A stretch of 64,000 bases of DNA from JAEUIX01 sp046156035 (lineage in GTDB: Bacteria; Planctomycetota; Phycisphaerae; Phycisphaerales; UBA1924). The position numbers and the translations under genes were made by a program. Location of the stretch: the NCBI GenBank assembly GCA_046156035.1, contig JBJXEW010000030.1:1-64000 (forward strand), written 5' to 3'. Shown here one piece after another: positions 17,465 through 25,944 of this stretch. Within the stretch, counting starts at the first letter, position 1; the number at the start of each line of letters is the position of its first letter. The notes under the pieces are model-generated. The model had not been told where the DNA came from and ran no database searches. It saw only the letters and a program-made list of their open reading frames with translations.

Positions 17465-17778
17465 AGAATCTCTCCCACCGTCCGCTCGAAACGCACACCC
17501 GTCTCCGGCCCGAAGTGCTTCAGGCCGTCCGCACGCAGGCCAGGCGCGTGCTCGCGGATGTACCGGTCGAACACCTCGCGCGTCGAGAACACGTACCGCA
17601 CCTCCACGCGCGCCTCATCCCCCGGACGCTCCGCGTCCAGCCGCACGATCATCGCCGAGTGCGCCCCGCCCTTCATCACCTGATCCACATGGCCCCCCTC
17701 CAGCCACGCCACATACGCCGCGGCCACGGCAGGGCTCGGGCACGTTGCCCGCACGGTGTACGCGACTGCCTGACCCAT
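17461..17778 (-). CDS. DUF4286 family protein
   Basis: A 105-residue protein beginning MGQAVAYTVRATC, with the ferredoxin-like pattern of DUF4286 (YVAWLEGGHVDQVMKGGA, then VEVRYVFSTREVFDRYIREHAP). The biochemical role is unknown. I start at the ATG at 17778; the frame is open to 17841, but the alignment to the family begins at this Met. Its stop overlaps the GHL10 start by 4 bases (ATGA), suggesting a two-gene operon. The sigma-factor gene is divergent, 116 bases away. Confidence 0.8.
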   Translation of the reverse strand: MGQAVAYTVRATCPSPAVAAAYVAWLEGGHVDQVMKGGAHSAMIVRLDAERPGDEARVEVRYVFSTREVFDRYIREHAPGLRADGLKHFGPETGVRFERTVGEIL

Positions 17779-17894
17779 GGCGAACAATACGGCCAACCAC
17801 GCCCCGAACCGCCGATATCCATGCCGACCCCGGCCCGGCAATATCGCTCCCGCTGCCGCGTTGTGCCTCTGAACCGTCGTGGCGTTCGTTCCGG

Positions 17895-18512
17895 ATGACC
17901 CATTCTTCGAGCCATCCTTTGCCCGACCCGGTTGTGGACCTGAGCGCGATGCTCGCGGCCGCGGCCAGCGGCGATGAGCACGCCTGGCGCGGCATCGTGA
18001 ACCTTTACGCCCGCCGTGTCTTCGCGCTCGCCAGGTCCCGCGTCCGTCAGGCCGATGTCGCCGAGGAGGTTACCCAGTCCGTGTTCGCCACCGTGGCCAC
18101 CAAACTCAGAGACGGCGGGTACACCGACCGGGGCCGCTTCGAGCAGTGGCTCTTCCGCATCGCCATGAACCGCGTGCGCGATGAGATCCGGCGTGTCCGC
18201 CGGCAAGCGACCGTCACCGACCCGGAGCAGTTCTCTTCGATCGCCGGAGCGCTCCCGTCATCCTCTGCATCCCCGCGTGAGTCGGCCGATTCGGTCGCCC
18301 AACTGCGGGGGGCGCTGGAGCACCTCACCACCGCCGACCGCGAAGTCATCGAACTCCGCCACCACGCGGGCCTGACTTTCAACCAGATCGCCGATGTGCT
18401 GGAGGAACCCCTCGGCACACTCCTCGCCCGCCACCACCGCGCCCTCCGCAAACTCAAGGACCTGCTCACACCCCCTTCCACCTCCGCCGCGGCCCTCCAC
18501 CCCGAGGCCTGA
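17895..18512 (+). CDS. ECF-type RNA polymerase sigma factor
   Basis: A 205-residue sigma-70 family protein. Region 2 spans about 20-95 (ARRVFALARSRVRQADVAEEVTQSVF, then FEQWLFRIAMNRVRDEIRRV). Region 4 spans about 140-190 (LTTADREVIELRHHAGLTFNQIADVLEEPLGTLLARHHRAL). The usual recognition helix GTVKSRLHRAL reads GTLLARHHRAL, so its -35 preference may be unusual. ATG start at 17895. Three bases after its stop begins a membrane protein gene, and a periplasmic coiled-coil gene overlaps that by 4 bases, a typical sigma/anti-sigma/sensor layout. Confidence 0.9.
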   Translation: MTHSSSHPLPDPVVDLSAMLAAAASGDEHAWRGIVNLYARRVFALARSRVRQADVAEEVTQSVFATVATKLRDGGYTDRGRFEQWLFRIAMNRVRDEIRRVRRQATVTDPEQFSSIAGALPSSSASPRESADSVAQLRGALEHLTTADREVIELRHHAGLTFNQIADVLEEPLGTLLARHHRALRKLKDLLTPPSTSAAALHPEA

Positions 18513-18515
18513 ACA

Positions 18516-19199
18516 ATGCACGCCAACAATCACCCGATGCCCGACCAGCCTCACGACACCGACGGCCTGCCCGCGGATCTGCTCGCGCTCACGGCCGACC
18601 TTGACGCCCTGGCGGCGCTCGATGTGGCTGCCGCGCCCGCCGACCTGACCGATCGCATCACCGCGTCAACGCTCGACGACCTCGTGTCTGTCGCACATTC
18701 CACGCCCGCAGACCTGCGGACCACCGAAGCCCGCGTTGAGCAACTCGCCGCGGTCTACGCCGCCTCGTCGCCCCCGGGCCTCACCGGTCGCGTCCACGCC
18801 GCGTCTGCCCCGCACCTGCACGCCACCGAGCCAGCCCTGCGCCTGGTTGGCACCCGCGCCGCCGCGCCGGCCCGTCCGACCATCATCACACGTTCCCTGG
18901 CGTGGTCACGGGGCCTGCGTGTGGCCGCGGCGCTGGCCCTCGTTGCGGGCGCCGCCGCCGCGTACATCGCATTTTCGCCCGCCCGCTCGCCCTCATCGAA
19001 CCCAACTTCACCCAGCCCCACGCTCGCCGCAACGACCAGCGACGACCACGTCGAAGCCGCGCTCCTCGCCTTTGATGCCATCGACGCCGCCGTCCTCGGC
19101 GACGATATCGAAGCCCTGCTGGCCGAGGCCGAGTCCCTCGCCGAGACGTTCACATCCGATCCCGCCGCAACCCCGGCCGATGCAGGCACGCTGCGATGA
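18516..19199 (+). CDS. Single-pass membrane protein, putative anti-sigma factor
   Basis: A 227-residue protein with an acidic Ala-rich N-terminal half, one transmembrane segment at about 128-147 (GLRVAAALALVAGAAAAYIAF) and a short extracytoplasmic tail. It begins 3 bases after the ECF sigma gene. By position and topology it is a candidate anti-sigma factor, but I see no HxxxCxxC zinc anti-sigma motif and recognise no family; the assignment is inference from context. Its stop overlaps the next start (ATGA). Confidence 0.6.
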   Translation: MHANNHPMPDQPHDTDGLPADLLALTADLDALAALDVAAAPADLTDRITASTLDDLVSVAHSTPADLRTTEARVEQLAAVYAASSPPGLTGRVHAASAPHLHATEPALRLVGTRAAAPARPTIITRSLAWSRGLRVAAALALVAGAAAAYIAFSPARSPSSNPTSPSPTLAATTSDDHVEAALLAFDAIDAAVLGDDIEALLAEAESLAETFTSDPAATPADAGTLR

Positions 19200-20212
19200 A
19201 CACACGCACTTTCCATCTCGCGCGCCGCACACTCGCGTGGGCACTCCTCCTCAGCGCGCCGTCCTTCGCTCTCGCCGAGCCGCCGCCCGGCACGCCCGAG
19301 GCCGGGCCGCTCGCAGGTCCCTCCACCACACCCGCTGAGTCCGCCACTGTTCTCCGCGAGCGCATCGAGCGCCGGGTTGAAGGGCTCCGCGAGGCCGAGA
19401 AGCGTCTGCAAGAGGCTCTCGCCAAACTCAACGAGGGCACCGACCCCGCCGAGGTCCGCCGCTTGCTCGAAGTGCAGGCTGGCCGCGGCCTCCTCCAGGG
19501 GTTTGGGCCAAACGGACCGCCGCGAAGGCCCGAAGGCGCGGGGGAAGGGGGGACGCAACCCGGCCCGCAAGAGCCCTCGCCCCCGCTGCGCGGCGGCCGA
19601 ACCGGACCAAGCAGCATTCCCACCCACGGGGCGGACGAACTTTGGGGCGGCGCGTCGCCCTGGTCGCTTCACGAGGGCTCACGTGGTGAGCCGCTCTCCG
19701 CGGACGAGCGCGAGCGTGCCAAGGCCGTGATCGCCGCCGCTCGCCCCTCCATCATCGAAGCCCACGAGCAGATGCGCCGCGAAAACCCGCAGATGGCCGA
19801 GCGCGTCTGGAACGCCCTCAGCGGCCGCCTGCGCGGCATCGAGCAACTCCAGACCGCCGACCCCGCCCTCTTCGAACTCAAACTCGACGAGATCGAGAAC
19901 GGCCTGGCCATCATGCGCCAGACACGCGTGCTGTTCGATGCACGCCAGAGCGGCGACCAAGCCCGCATCCAGCGCGAGCGCCGCACCCTGGGCGACCTGC
20001 TGAGCAAGCAGTTCGACGCGCGGGCAAAGGCGCAGGCGACGCAGATCGAACACCTCGAGACGAAACTGGCGAAGATGAAGGCCGAGTTGGCCGAGGCCAC
20101 CAGCCGCAAGGGCCGCTTCATCGACCGCCGGCTCAACGAGATGACCCCCCAGGGCGAGCGCGGCAAGGACGCGAAAACTCGCCCGGACGGCGCAAGCCCT
20201 CGCAAACCCTGA
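19196..20212 (+). CDS. Exported coiled-coil protein of the ECF sigma operon
   Basis: A 338-residue protein with a signal peptide (TLAWALLLSAPSFALAEPP) and two helical, coiled-coil-like blocks: about 45-85 (LRERIERRVEGLREAEKRLQ) and about 170-310 (ERAKAVIAAARPSIIEAHEQ to EHLETKLAKMKAELAEA). Between them is a Gly/Pro/Arg-rich spacer. I do not recognise a family; periplasmic metal or stress sensors of the CpxP/Spy kind are long-helical too, but this is only an analogy. It overlaps the putative anti-sigma gene by 4 bases, so it may act as the extracytoplasmic signal partner. Confidence 0.65.
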   Translation: MNTRTFHLARRTLAWALLLSAPSFALAEPPPGTPEAGPLAGPSTTPAESATVLRERIERRVEGLREAEKRLQEALAKLNEGTDPAEVRRLLEVQAGRGLLQGFGPNGPPRRPEGAGEGGTQPGPQEPSPPLRGGRTGPSSIPTHGADELWGGASPWSLHEGSRGEPLSADERERAKAVIAAARPSIIEAHEQMRRENPQMAERVWNALSGRLRGIEQLQTADPALFELKLDEIENGLAIMRQTRVLFDARQSGDQARIQRERRTLGDLLSKQFDARAKAQATQIEHLETKLAKMKAELAEATSRKGRFIDRRLNEMTPQGERGKDAKTRPDGASPRKP

Positions 20213-20284
20213 CGTGCCGCGCCCGCAAGGCCGGGCCGATTCGCACCAAGTTCTCGCCAGCGCGGCCCTACCCTTCCCGCACGA

Positions 20285-22069
20285 ATGGCCCGCGCAAGCG
20301 TCTACATCGAAACCTTCGGCTGCCAGATGAACGAACTCGACAGCGAGTTGGTCATCGGCCAACTCCGTGCGCTCGGCTACCACTTCGTGCCCGAGCCTGC
20401 CCAGGCCGGCGTCGTGCTCTACAACACCTGCTCGGTTCGTGAGCACGCCGAGCAGAAGGTGTGGAGCCGCCTGGGCGAACTCGCCATCCGCAAGGCCCGT
20501 GAGCCGGGTTTGGTGGTCGGTGTCATCGGCTGCATGGCCGAGCGCGAGGGCGACGGCCTCATGAAGCGCATGCCCGTGGTAGACCTGATGGTGGGCCCGG
20601 CGGAACTCGACAAACTCCCCGCTCTGCTCGATAACGCTGTGCGCACCCGCGCCTCGCTTCTGGGCGACCTCACCACGCTCGACCTCGCCGCGACGCCCGA
20701 AACCGAGAAGCCTGACCTCCGCCGCCTCACGTCCGCGGGTCAGGCTGCCCTCGCCGGCTCTGCCAGCCGCCGCAGTTCCACGCTCGCCGCCGCGGCAGAC
20801 AACCTCGAACTCCTCGACCTCTCCCGCGCCATCTCCGCCCACGCCAGCGACGCCGCCCGCTCCGCCTACGTCCGCATCACGCGCGGCTGCAACAAGTTCT
20901 GCACCTACTGCGTCGTGCCCTTCACACGCGGTGCCGAGGTCCACCGCCCGCCCGACCACATCGTGGACGAGTGCAAACGCCTCGCCGACGCCGGCACCAT
21001 CGAGATCACGCTCCTGGGCCAGACCGTGAACCACTACCGCTTCGAGCACGGCTCCGCCGTCTCCATCGGCGGCATCACGCAACCCCAGAAGGGCCGCGTC
21101 TACAAGTCCTCCGACACCGACCACCAAGACGCCTACGCGGGTGCCAGCACCACCACCTTCGCCGACCTCCTCGCCCGCATCCACGACGAGGTGCCCGCCG
21201 TGCAGCGCCTGCGCTTCGTCACCAGTTACCCCAAGAGTTTCGGCAACGATGTGCTCGCCGTCATCCGCGATCATCCACGCATCTGCCGCTACCTGCACGT
21301 GCCCGCCCAGAGCGGCTCCGACCGCATCCTCAGCCTCATGAACCGCGGCTACACCGTCGCCGAATACCTCGACTTCCTCGACCGCGCCCGCGCGTTCCTG
21401 CACCAGCCCGAACTCGGCCGCCCGCTCACGCTCGCCGGCGACATCATCGTCGGCTTCCCGACGGAGACCGAGGAAGACCACGCCGCCACCGCCGCGCTCC
21501 TGCGCCGGGCACGCTACAAAAACTGCTTCATCTTCAAGTACTCCCCCCGCCCCGGCACCCTCGCCATCGACAAGTTCCCCGACGATGTGCCCGACGATGC
21601 CAAGCGCCGCCGCAACAGCGAACTCTTGGCCCTCCAGAACCAGATCAGCGAGGAAGTAGGCCGCGAGTTCGTGGGGCAAACGCTCTCTGTCATGGTCGAG
21701 GGTGTGAGCAAGCGTGATCGCAAGCGTGCTGCGTCGGCCCAGCCCAGCCCGGCAGGCGCCGTTTCGCTCACCGTTTCGGCTGGCCGCAGCGCAGACGCGC
21801 TCCCCGACAACGGCGACGAGACACCCAACGACGGCCCGGAGGACCCCTGCAACCTCCCCGGCTCAACGACGCTTGCTGAGACCGCCCCGGCACCAGCCGC
21901 GCACAGCACGGGCCCCGTCCAACTCTCCGCACGCACCGACGGCGACCTGATCGTGTTCTTTGATTGCCCGTCAGGCCGCGCCCCCGATGATCTCGTGGGC
22001 CGCATCCTGCCCGTCCGCATCACAGGCTCTCGCCCGCTCGCGCTCGACGCCGCACTCGTCGACGTCTAA
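20285..22069 (+). CDS. miaB: tRNA-2-methylthio-N6-dimethylallyladenosine synthase MiaB
   Basis: Radical-SAM methylthiotransferase that adds the 2-methylthio group to i6A37 of tRNAs reading U-starting codons. The N-terminal UPF0004 domain has three cluster cysteines (ETFGCQMNE, YNTCSVREHAEQKV, GVIGCMAERE). The radical-SAM motif CNKFCTYCVVPFTRG starts at about 202, and LLGQTVNHY, HVPAQSGSDRIL and GFPTETEEDH are as in MiaB. At 594 residues it is longer than the usual 440-480, through a spacer before the SAM motif, an insert after NHY, and a low-complexity linker in the TRAM region near 480-550. ATG at 20285. Confidence 0.94.
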   Translation: MARASVYIETFGCQMNELDSELVIGQLRALGYHFVPEPAQAGVVLYNTCSVREHAEQKVWSRLGELAIRKAREPGLVVGVIGCMAEREGDGLMKRMPVVDLMVGPAELDKLPALLDNAVRTRASLLGDLTTLDLAATPETEKPDLRRLTSAGQAALAGSASRRSSTLAAAADNLELLDLSRAISAHASDAARSAYVRITRGCNKFCTYCVVPFTRGAEVHRPPDHIVDECKRLADAGTIEITLLGQTVNHYRFEHGSAVSIGGITQPQKGRVYKSSDTDHQDAYAGASTTTFADLLARIHDEVPAVQRLRFVTSYPKSFGNDVLAVIRDHPRICRYLHVPAQSGSDRILSLMNRGYTVAEYLDFLDRARAFLHQPELGRPLTLAGDIIVGFPTETEEDHAATAALLRRARYKNCFIFKYSPRPGTLAIDKFPDDVPDDAKRRRNSELLALQNQISEEVGREFVGQTLSVMVEGVSKRDRKRAASAQPSPAGAVSLTVSAGRSADALPDNGDETPNDGPEDPCNLPGSTTLAETAPAPAAHSTGPVQLSARTDGDLIVFFDCPSGRAPDDLVGRILPVRITGSRPLALDAALVDV

Positions 22070-22081
22070 CCCCTCCTCGCG

Positions 22082-22582
22082 CTACGGCCTCACCGCCGCA
22101 ACCGGAACGCACCGCAACTCCCCCCAAACCACGGCCCCGCCAGCCGTGGGCACCGGTCCGGCCCCGGGGGGCAGCGCAAACACACGCACCGCATCCGCCG
22201 CCCCGTTCAGTTCGCTCGCATCGTCAAACGCGATGGACTCGGGCTCGCGCCCGCCCACCGCCACCACCAGTTCAAAAGGCCTGTCGCCGGGCAACTCCAG
22301 CACGGCCCGCCCGCCCGCATCCGTCCGCGCACTCGTGGCCCCGGGCACGCTCCGCAGGTAGTCCGCCACGCGAAACACGTGCTTGGGGTTCTGCGGCAGG
22401 GCACGCACCACCGCCCCTTCGATCGGCGAACCCGTCGCCGCGTCCCGCAGTTCAACCGCCACACTCCCGCCACCGCCGCCCGCAGCGCAGCCACTCAACC
22501 CCAGGCCCGCCGCACCTGCCGCCATCCACGCGGCCACCACCACCCTCCGAACCGCGGCGATTCTCACGAGCCCGTATCTCAT
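22082..22582 (-). CDS. Lipoprotein with a carboxypeptidase-like (CNA-B-type) domain
   Basis: A 166-residue protein with a lipobox LGLSGCAAG after a hydrophobic leader, so it is probably a lipoprotein. The rest is a single beta-sandwich-like unit: VAVELRDAATGSPIEGAVVRALP, then TDAGGRAVLELPGDRPFELVVAVGG, the pattern of carboxypeptidase-regulatory/Cna-B domains that act as surface scaffolds. ATG start at 22582 (the frame is open far upstream through the antisense of holB, rejected). Convergent with miaB, 12 bases apart. Confidence 0.7.
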   Translation of the reverse strand: MRYGLVRIAAVRRVVVAAWMAAGAAGLGLSGCAAGGGGGSVAVELRDAATGSPIEGAVVRALPQNPKHVFRVADYLRSVPGATSARTDAGGRAVLELPGDRPFELVVAVGGREPESIAFDDASELNGAADAVRVFALPPGAGPVPTAGGAVVWGELRCVPVAAVRP

Positions 22583-22645
22583 CGCCAGAGCGTACCCACT
22601 CGCCAAGGGGCCGGGAACACCTCCGCACCCCTCTACACTCGCTGC

Positions 22646-23773
22646 ATGGCCAAGGGCGAGCACAAGAACGGCGCTGCCAAGCCCCGCGCGGCCAAGGGGG
22701 ATGCGCCGGCAGGCCCGGGCACACCACCCGCGCGTGATGGCCTTCCCCCGATCATCCCCCTTGGCGCCCTTCTCGGCCAGCCGTCGGCGATCAACACACT
22801 GCGTCGCTCGCTGGAGGGCGGGCGCGTGCATCACGCCTGGGTCTTTCATGGGCCCGCCGGTGTCGGCAAGATGACCGCCGCGCGGGCGTTCGCCGCGGAA
22901 CTTCTGGGCCTGGACACCGCCGCTGCGGCCGCGAGCCCGGACCTGCACATCATCACACGCCAGACGGCCCGATTCAGTTCCAACCCCGTGGTGCGAGCCC
23001 AGAAGCAGAGCACCATCCCCATCGACGTGCTGCGCGAGTTCGTGATCGAGCCCGCGACCCTCTCGCGTCTGGCGGTGAGAGACTCCGCCGCGGGCAAGGT
23101 CTTTATCATCGATGAAGCCGAGATCATGAACCAGGCGGGCCAGAACGCCATCCTCAAGACGCTCGAAGAGCCCGCGCCGGGCACCGTATTGATCCTCGTC
23201 AGCACCAACGAAGATGAGTTGTTCCCCACCGTCCGCAGCCGCTGCCAGCGCGTCGCCTTCTTCCCGCTCACCGATGCCGACATGGCCCGCTGGCTCGCCA
23301 ACTCCGGGCGCGATGTGCCCGCGGCCGACCGGGCCGCCCTCTTCGCCCTTGCCGCCGGCTCCCCCGGCGCGGCACTGCTCGCCATTGATAACCACTTGCT
23401 GGACTGGCAACGCACGCTCGCCCCGCTTCTCGCCAAACTCAGCGCCGGCCAACGCGCGGCCACACTCGGCACCGCCATGACCAAACTCGTCGAGGAGCAG
23501 GTCGCCACCACCATGGATGCCGCGCCCGAAACGAGCAAGGAGGCCGCCAACCGCCTGTGGACCGGGCGGATGCTCGCCTTCGTCGCCCGCTGGGCCCAGC
23601 AAGACCTCCGGGCCGCTGCCAAGTCGCCACAGAGCGTCAGCCCGGCCCGGGCGCTGCACGCGGTTGATCTGCTCAACAGCGCCCAAGACCAGATCGACTT
23701 CAACGTGCGATTCTCTGACACGCTCGAGAACCTCGCCGTGCAACTGGGCCAGCCCGTGCATGCTCACGCCTGA
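22646..23773 (+). CDS. holB: DNA polymerase III delta' subunit (clamp loader)
   Basis: AAA+ clamp-loader subunit of 375 residues. Seen: LLGQPSAINTLRRSLEGGRVHHAWVFHGPAGVGKMTAARAFA (Walker A GPAGVGKM), KVFIIDEAEIMNQAGQNAILKTLEEP (sensor/Walker B region) and TVRSRCQRVAFFPL (SRC motif). The Walker A Lys is present but followed by Met-Thr. I see no zinc-binding Cys cluster. ATG at 22646 after a Lys/Ala-rich N-terminal tail of about 30 residues. A DnaX subunit is the alternative; length and lack of domains beyond the AAA+ region favour delta'. Confidence 0.85.
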   Translation: MAKGEHKNGAAKPRAAKGDAPAGPGTPPARDGLPPIIPLGALLGQPSAINTLRRSLEGGRVHHAWVFHGPAGVGKMTAARAFAAELLGLDTAAAAASPDLHIITRQTARFSSNPVVRAQKQSTIPIDVLREFVIEPATLSRLAVRDSAAGKVFIIDEAEIMNQAGQNAILKTLEEPAPGTVLILVSTNEDELFPTVRSRCQRVAFFPLTDADMARWLANSGRDVPAADRAALFALAAGSPGAALLAIDNHLLDWQRTLAPLLAKLSAGQRAATLGTAMTKLVEEQVATTMDAAPETSKEAANRLWTGRMLAFVARWAQQDLRAAAKSPQSVSPARALHAVDLLNSAQDQIDFNVRFSDTLENLAVQLGQPVHAHA

Positions 23774-23783
23774 AGGGCCCTTG

Positions 23784-24572
23784 CTACAAGGCCGCAGCCC
23801 ACGCGCGCAGCGCGCTCGCCGCGGCCCGCTGCGGGTCCGCCACGCCGCGCAGGTCCAGCACCACCGGCGCGTCAGGGCATCCAAGCGCCGTCGCAACGGC
23901 GTACTCGGTCAGGGACAACCGCCCGCCCTTGTCTCCCGGCGCAATCCGCCCCGACGGGGAAAGGTCGCTCAGCCGCGCACACGCCACCCGCTTGCCCAGA
24001 CGCGAAGCCTCCTTGCACGCGTCCACGTTCGCCAGCAGCATCCCCGCCGGATCAAGCCCCACGGCCATCGGGTCGCGTTCATCGCCCTCGCTTGCCTCCC
24101 CCAGCGGCAGGGCGCAATCGGCCACACGCACGCCCGCCGCGTCCGCCCGTGCACGCAGTTGCCCCACCACCTCACCCGGCACCGGGCGCGGCAGCACGAT
24201 GCTCACGCACACGCTCCCCGCACCCGCACGCTCACCCGCAAGCGTCCGCAACTCCGCCGCCAGTTCAATCGCCCCCACCACCGCCGCCACCGCCCGCTCC
24301 GCATGGCGAGCATCCGCAAAGTGCTCCGCGGGCACCCACAGGTCCAGCCCGCTCAGGGCCAGTTCGTTACGCCGCAGAATCGCCGCCACGTCTCGCCGTG
24401 CAGAACGATCCAGGTCACGCGGCCGCAGGCCCGCAGCCGCAGCGTTGAGGTGAACAGCCCGGAACCCCGCCGCGCGGGCCCAGTCGAGCGCACCCCGCAG
24501 GCCCTCCGCGCTCGCCTCAAACGGCGGCTCCAAACCCCCCAGCGCCAGACTCAGCAGCCGCGTGTCAAGCAT
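23784..24572 (-). CDS. Xylose isomerase-like TIM-barrel (sugar phosphate isomerase/epimerase-like)
   Basis: A 262-residue protein with the alternating strand/helix layout of AP-endonuclease/xylose-isomerase-like barrels: GLRGALDWARAAGFRAVHLNAAAAG, DVAAILRRNELALSGLDLWVP, and GDKGGRLSLTEYAV near the end. Ligand residues are not clear enough to name a substrate. I start at ATG 24572; upstream sequence in frame is not convincing. Convergent with holB, 10 bases between stops; divergent from the DUF4149-like gene. Confidence 0.6.
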   Translation of the reverse strand: MLDTRLLSLALGGLEPPFEASAEGLRGALDWARAAGFRAVHLNAAAAGLRPRDLDRSARRDVAAILRRNELALSGLDLWVPAEHFADARHAERAVAAVVGAIELAAELRTLAGERAGAGSVCVSIVLPRPVPGEVVGQLRARADAAGVRVADCALPLGEASEGDERDPMAVGLDPAGMLLANVDACKEASRLGKRVACARLSDLSPSGRIAPGDKGGRLSLTEYAVATALGCPDAPVVLDLRGVADPQRAAASALRAWAAAL

Positions 24573-24630
24573 CGGCGAACCGTACGCGCACTGGCCACCC
24601 CACCGACCACCGCACCGTGTACCATCGGCC

Positions 24631-25206
24631 GTGCCCATCTGGAGAAACGCTGCCCGTGCCCTTCACACCGCCGCGCTGGGCGTGTGGCTCGGTGTGGTGG
24701 TGATGACCGCCGCCGCGGCCGCGATCATCTTCCCCACCGTCAAGGCCCTCGCACCCACGCTTCCCGCGTTCAGCGCTTACACCGGAGACCACTGGATGGT
24801 GGCGGCAGGGAAAGTGGCCGACCGCATCTTCGCCATCAGCGACGCGGCCCAGTTTGCGTGCGCGATCCTCGCCGGTGCGGGCCTGGTACTGGCTCGCCCG
24901 ATGGGCCACGCATCGTGGCGCACGCTCCGCACGGCCCTGCGCATCACCGCCCTCTCCGCGGCCATCACCGCCCTTGCATACCAGTTGTTTGTCCTCTCGC
25001 CGCGCATGAGCCAGAACCTCAAGGGCTACTGGGCCGCGGCCGAGCGTGGCGACAACACCGCCGCCGCGTCGCTGAGGGCCGCGTTCAACGCCGACCACCC
25101 CACCGCCACGATCGTGCTGGGCGTGCTGGCCGTGATCGTGCTCGCGTGCCTGCCCCTCGCCGCGTGGCCGGAGACCGAGCCGGCTTCTCCCAGGGGCCCC
25201 ACGTGA
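24631..25206 (+). CDS. DUF4149-like four-helix membrane protein
   Basis: A 191-residue protein with four hydrophobic segments (ALGVWLGVVVMTAAAAAIIF, FACAILAGAGLVLA, ITALSAAITALAYQLFVL, TIVLGVLAVIVLACLPLA), matching the DUF4149/TMEM205-type layout. Function unknown. I use the GTG at 24631 (VPIWRNAARA), since upstream residues look non-coding. It overlaps nth by GTGA, so the two are probably co-translated. Confidence 0.65.
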   Translation: MPIWRNAARALHTAALGVWLGVVVMTAAAAAIIFPTVKALAPTLPAFSAYTGDHWMVAAGKVADRIFAISDAAQFACAILAGAGLVLARPMGHASWRTLRTALRITALSAAITALAYQLFVLSPRMSQNLKGYWAAAERGDNTAAASLRAAFNADHPTATIVLGVLAVIVLACLPLAAWPETEPASPRGPT

Positions 25207-25928
25207 AGCCCGCACGCACGCCCACCGGCTCCGCACGCGGCCTGCGCCTGCTCGCCGCGCTCCGCGCGGCTTACCCCGACGCGCACTGCGAACTTCACTA
25301 CCGCACACCGCACGAACTGCTGGTGGCCACCATCCTGTCCGCACAGGCAACGGATGTGAGCGTGAACAAGGCCACCCCGGCGCTCTTCGCCCGCTTCCCC
25401 ACCCCCGCAGACTACGCGGCGGCCACCCCCGCCGACATCGAGCCCTTCATCCGCACCATCGGGCTCTTCCGCAACAAAGCAAAGGCCGTCCACTCCGCCA
25501 TGACCACCATCGTCGAGCGCTTCGGCGGCTCTGTGCCCTCGAAGATGGACGACCTGCTCACCCTGCGTGGCGTGGCCCGAAAAACCGCCAACGTGGTCCT
25601 CGGCAACGCCTTCGGCATCAACGCGGGCTTCGTGGTGGATACGCACGTGCAGCGCCTTGCCGTGCGCCTGGGGCTTGCCAAGCCGGCCGACACCGTCCCC
25701 ACGATCGAGAAGAAACTGATGAAGGCCCTGCCGCGGGCCGACTGGTGCGACGCATCGCACATGCTCATCTGGCACGGGCGGCGCGCCTGCAAGGCCCGTG
25801 GAACTGCCTGCGCCGACCATCCGGTCTGTCGCGAGTTCGGCACAGCCTGCGAATTGCGTCTCTCGGCACGGCGCGTGAAAAAGAAGAGCCCGGTCAAAGG
25901 GCGCCAGACGCCCAAGAAACCGCCCTGA
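25203..25928 (+). CDS. nth: Endonuclease III (DNA glycosylase/AP lyase)
   Basis: Base-excision repair enzyme for oxidised pyrimidines. Helix-hairpin-helix and catalytic Lys are in LTLRGVARKTANVVLGNAFG, and the catalytic Asp in VVDTHVQRLAVRLG. The iron-sulphur loop has four cysteines but the spacing is C-x6-C-x5-C-x6-C (HGRRACKARGTACADHPVC then REFGTAC) rather than the usual C-x6-C-x2-C-x5-C. The GTG start at 25203 overlaps the DUF4149-like gene. A Lys-rich tail (KKKSPVKGRQTPKK) extends the C-terminus. 241 residues. Confidence 0.92.
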   Translation: MKPARTPTGSARGLRLLAALRAAYPDAHCELHYRTPHELLVATILSAQATDVSVNKATPALFARFPTPADYAAATPADIEPFIRTIGLFRNKAKAVHSAMTTIVERFGGSVPSKMDDLLTLRGVARKTANVVLGNAFGINAGFVVDTHVQRLAVRLGLAKPADTVPTIEKKLMKALPRADWCDASHMLIWHGRRACKARGTACADHPVCREFGTACELRLSARRVKKKSPVKGRQTPKKPP

Positions 25929-25944
25929 AACTCCTGCCCAACCC

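Noticed and set aside
19679..21679. A 666-codon minus-strand frame
   Set aside because: Antisense to miaB and the exported coiled-coil gene. Ala/Gly/Val-rich shadow composition.
22583..23896. Upstream extension of the lipoprotein gene on the minus strand
   Set aside because: The open frame continues through the antisense of holB. The lipoprotein signal peptide fixes the start at 22582.
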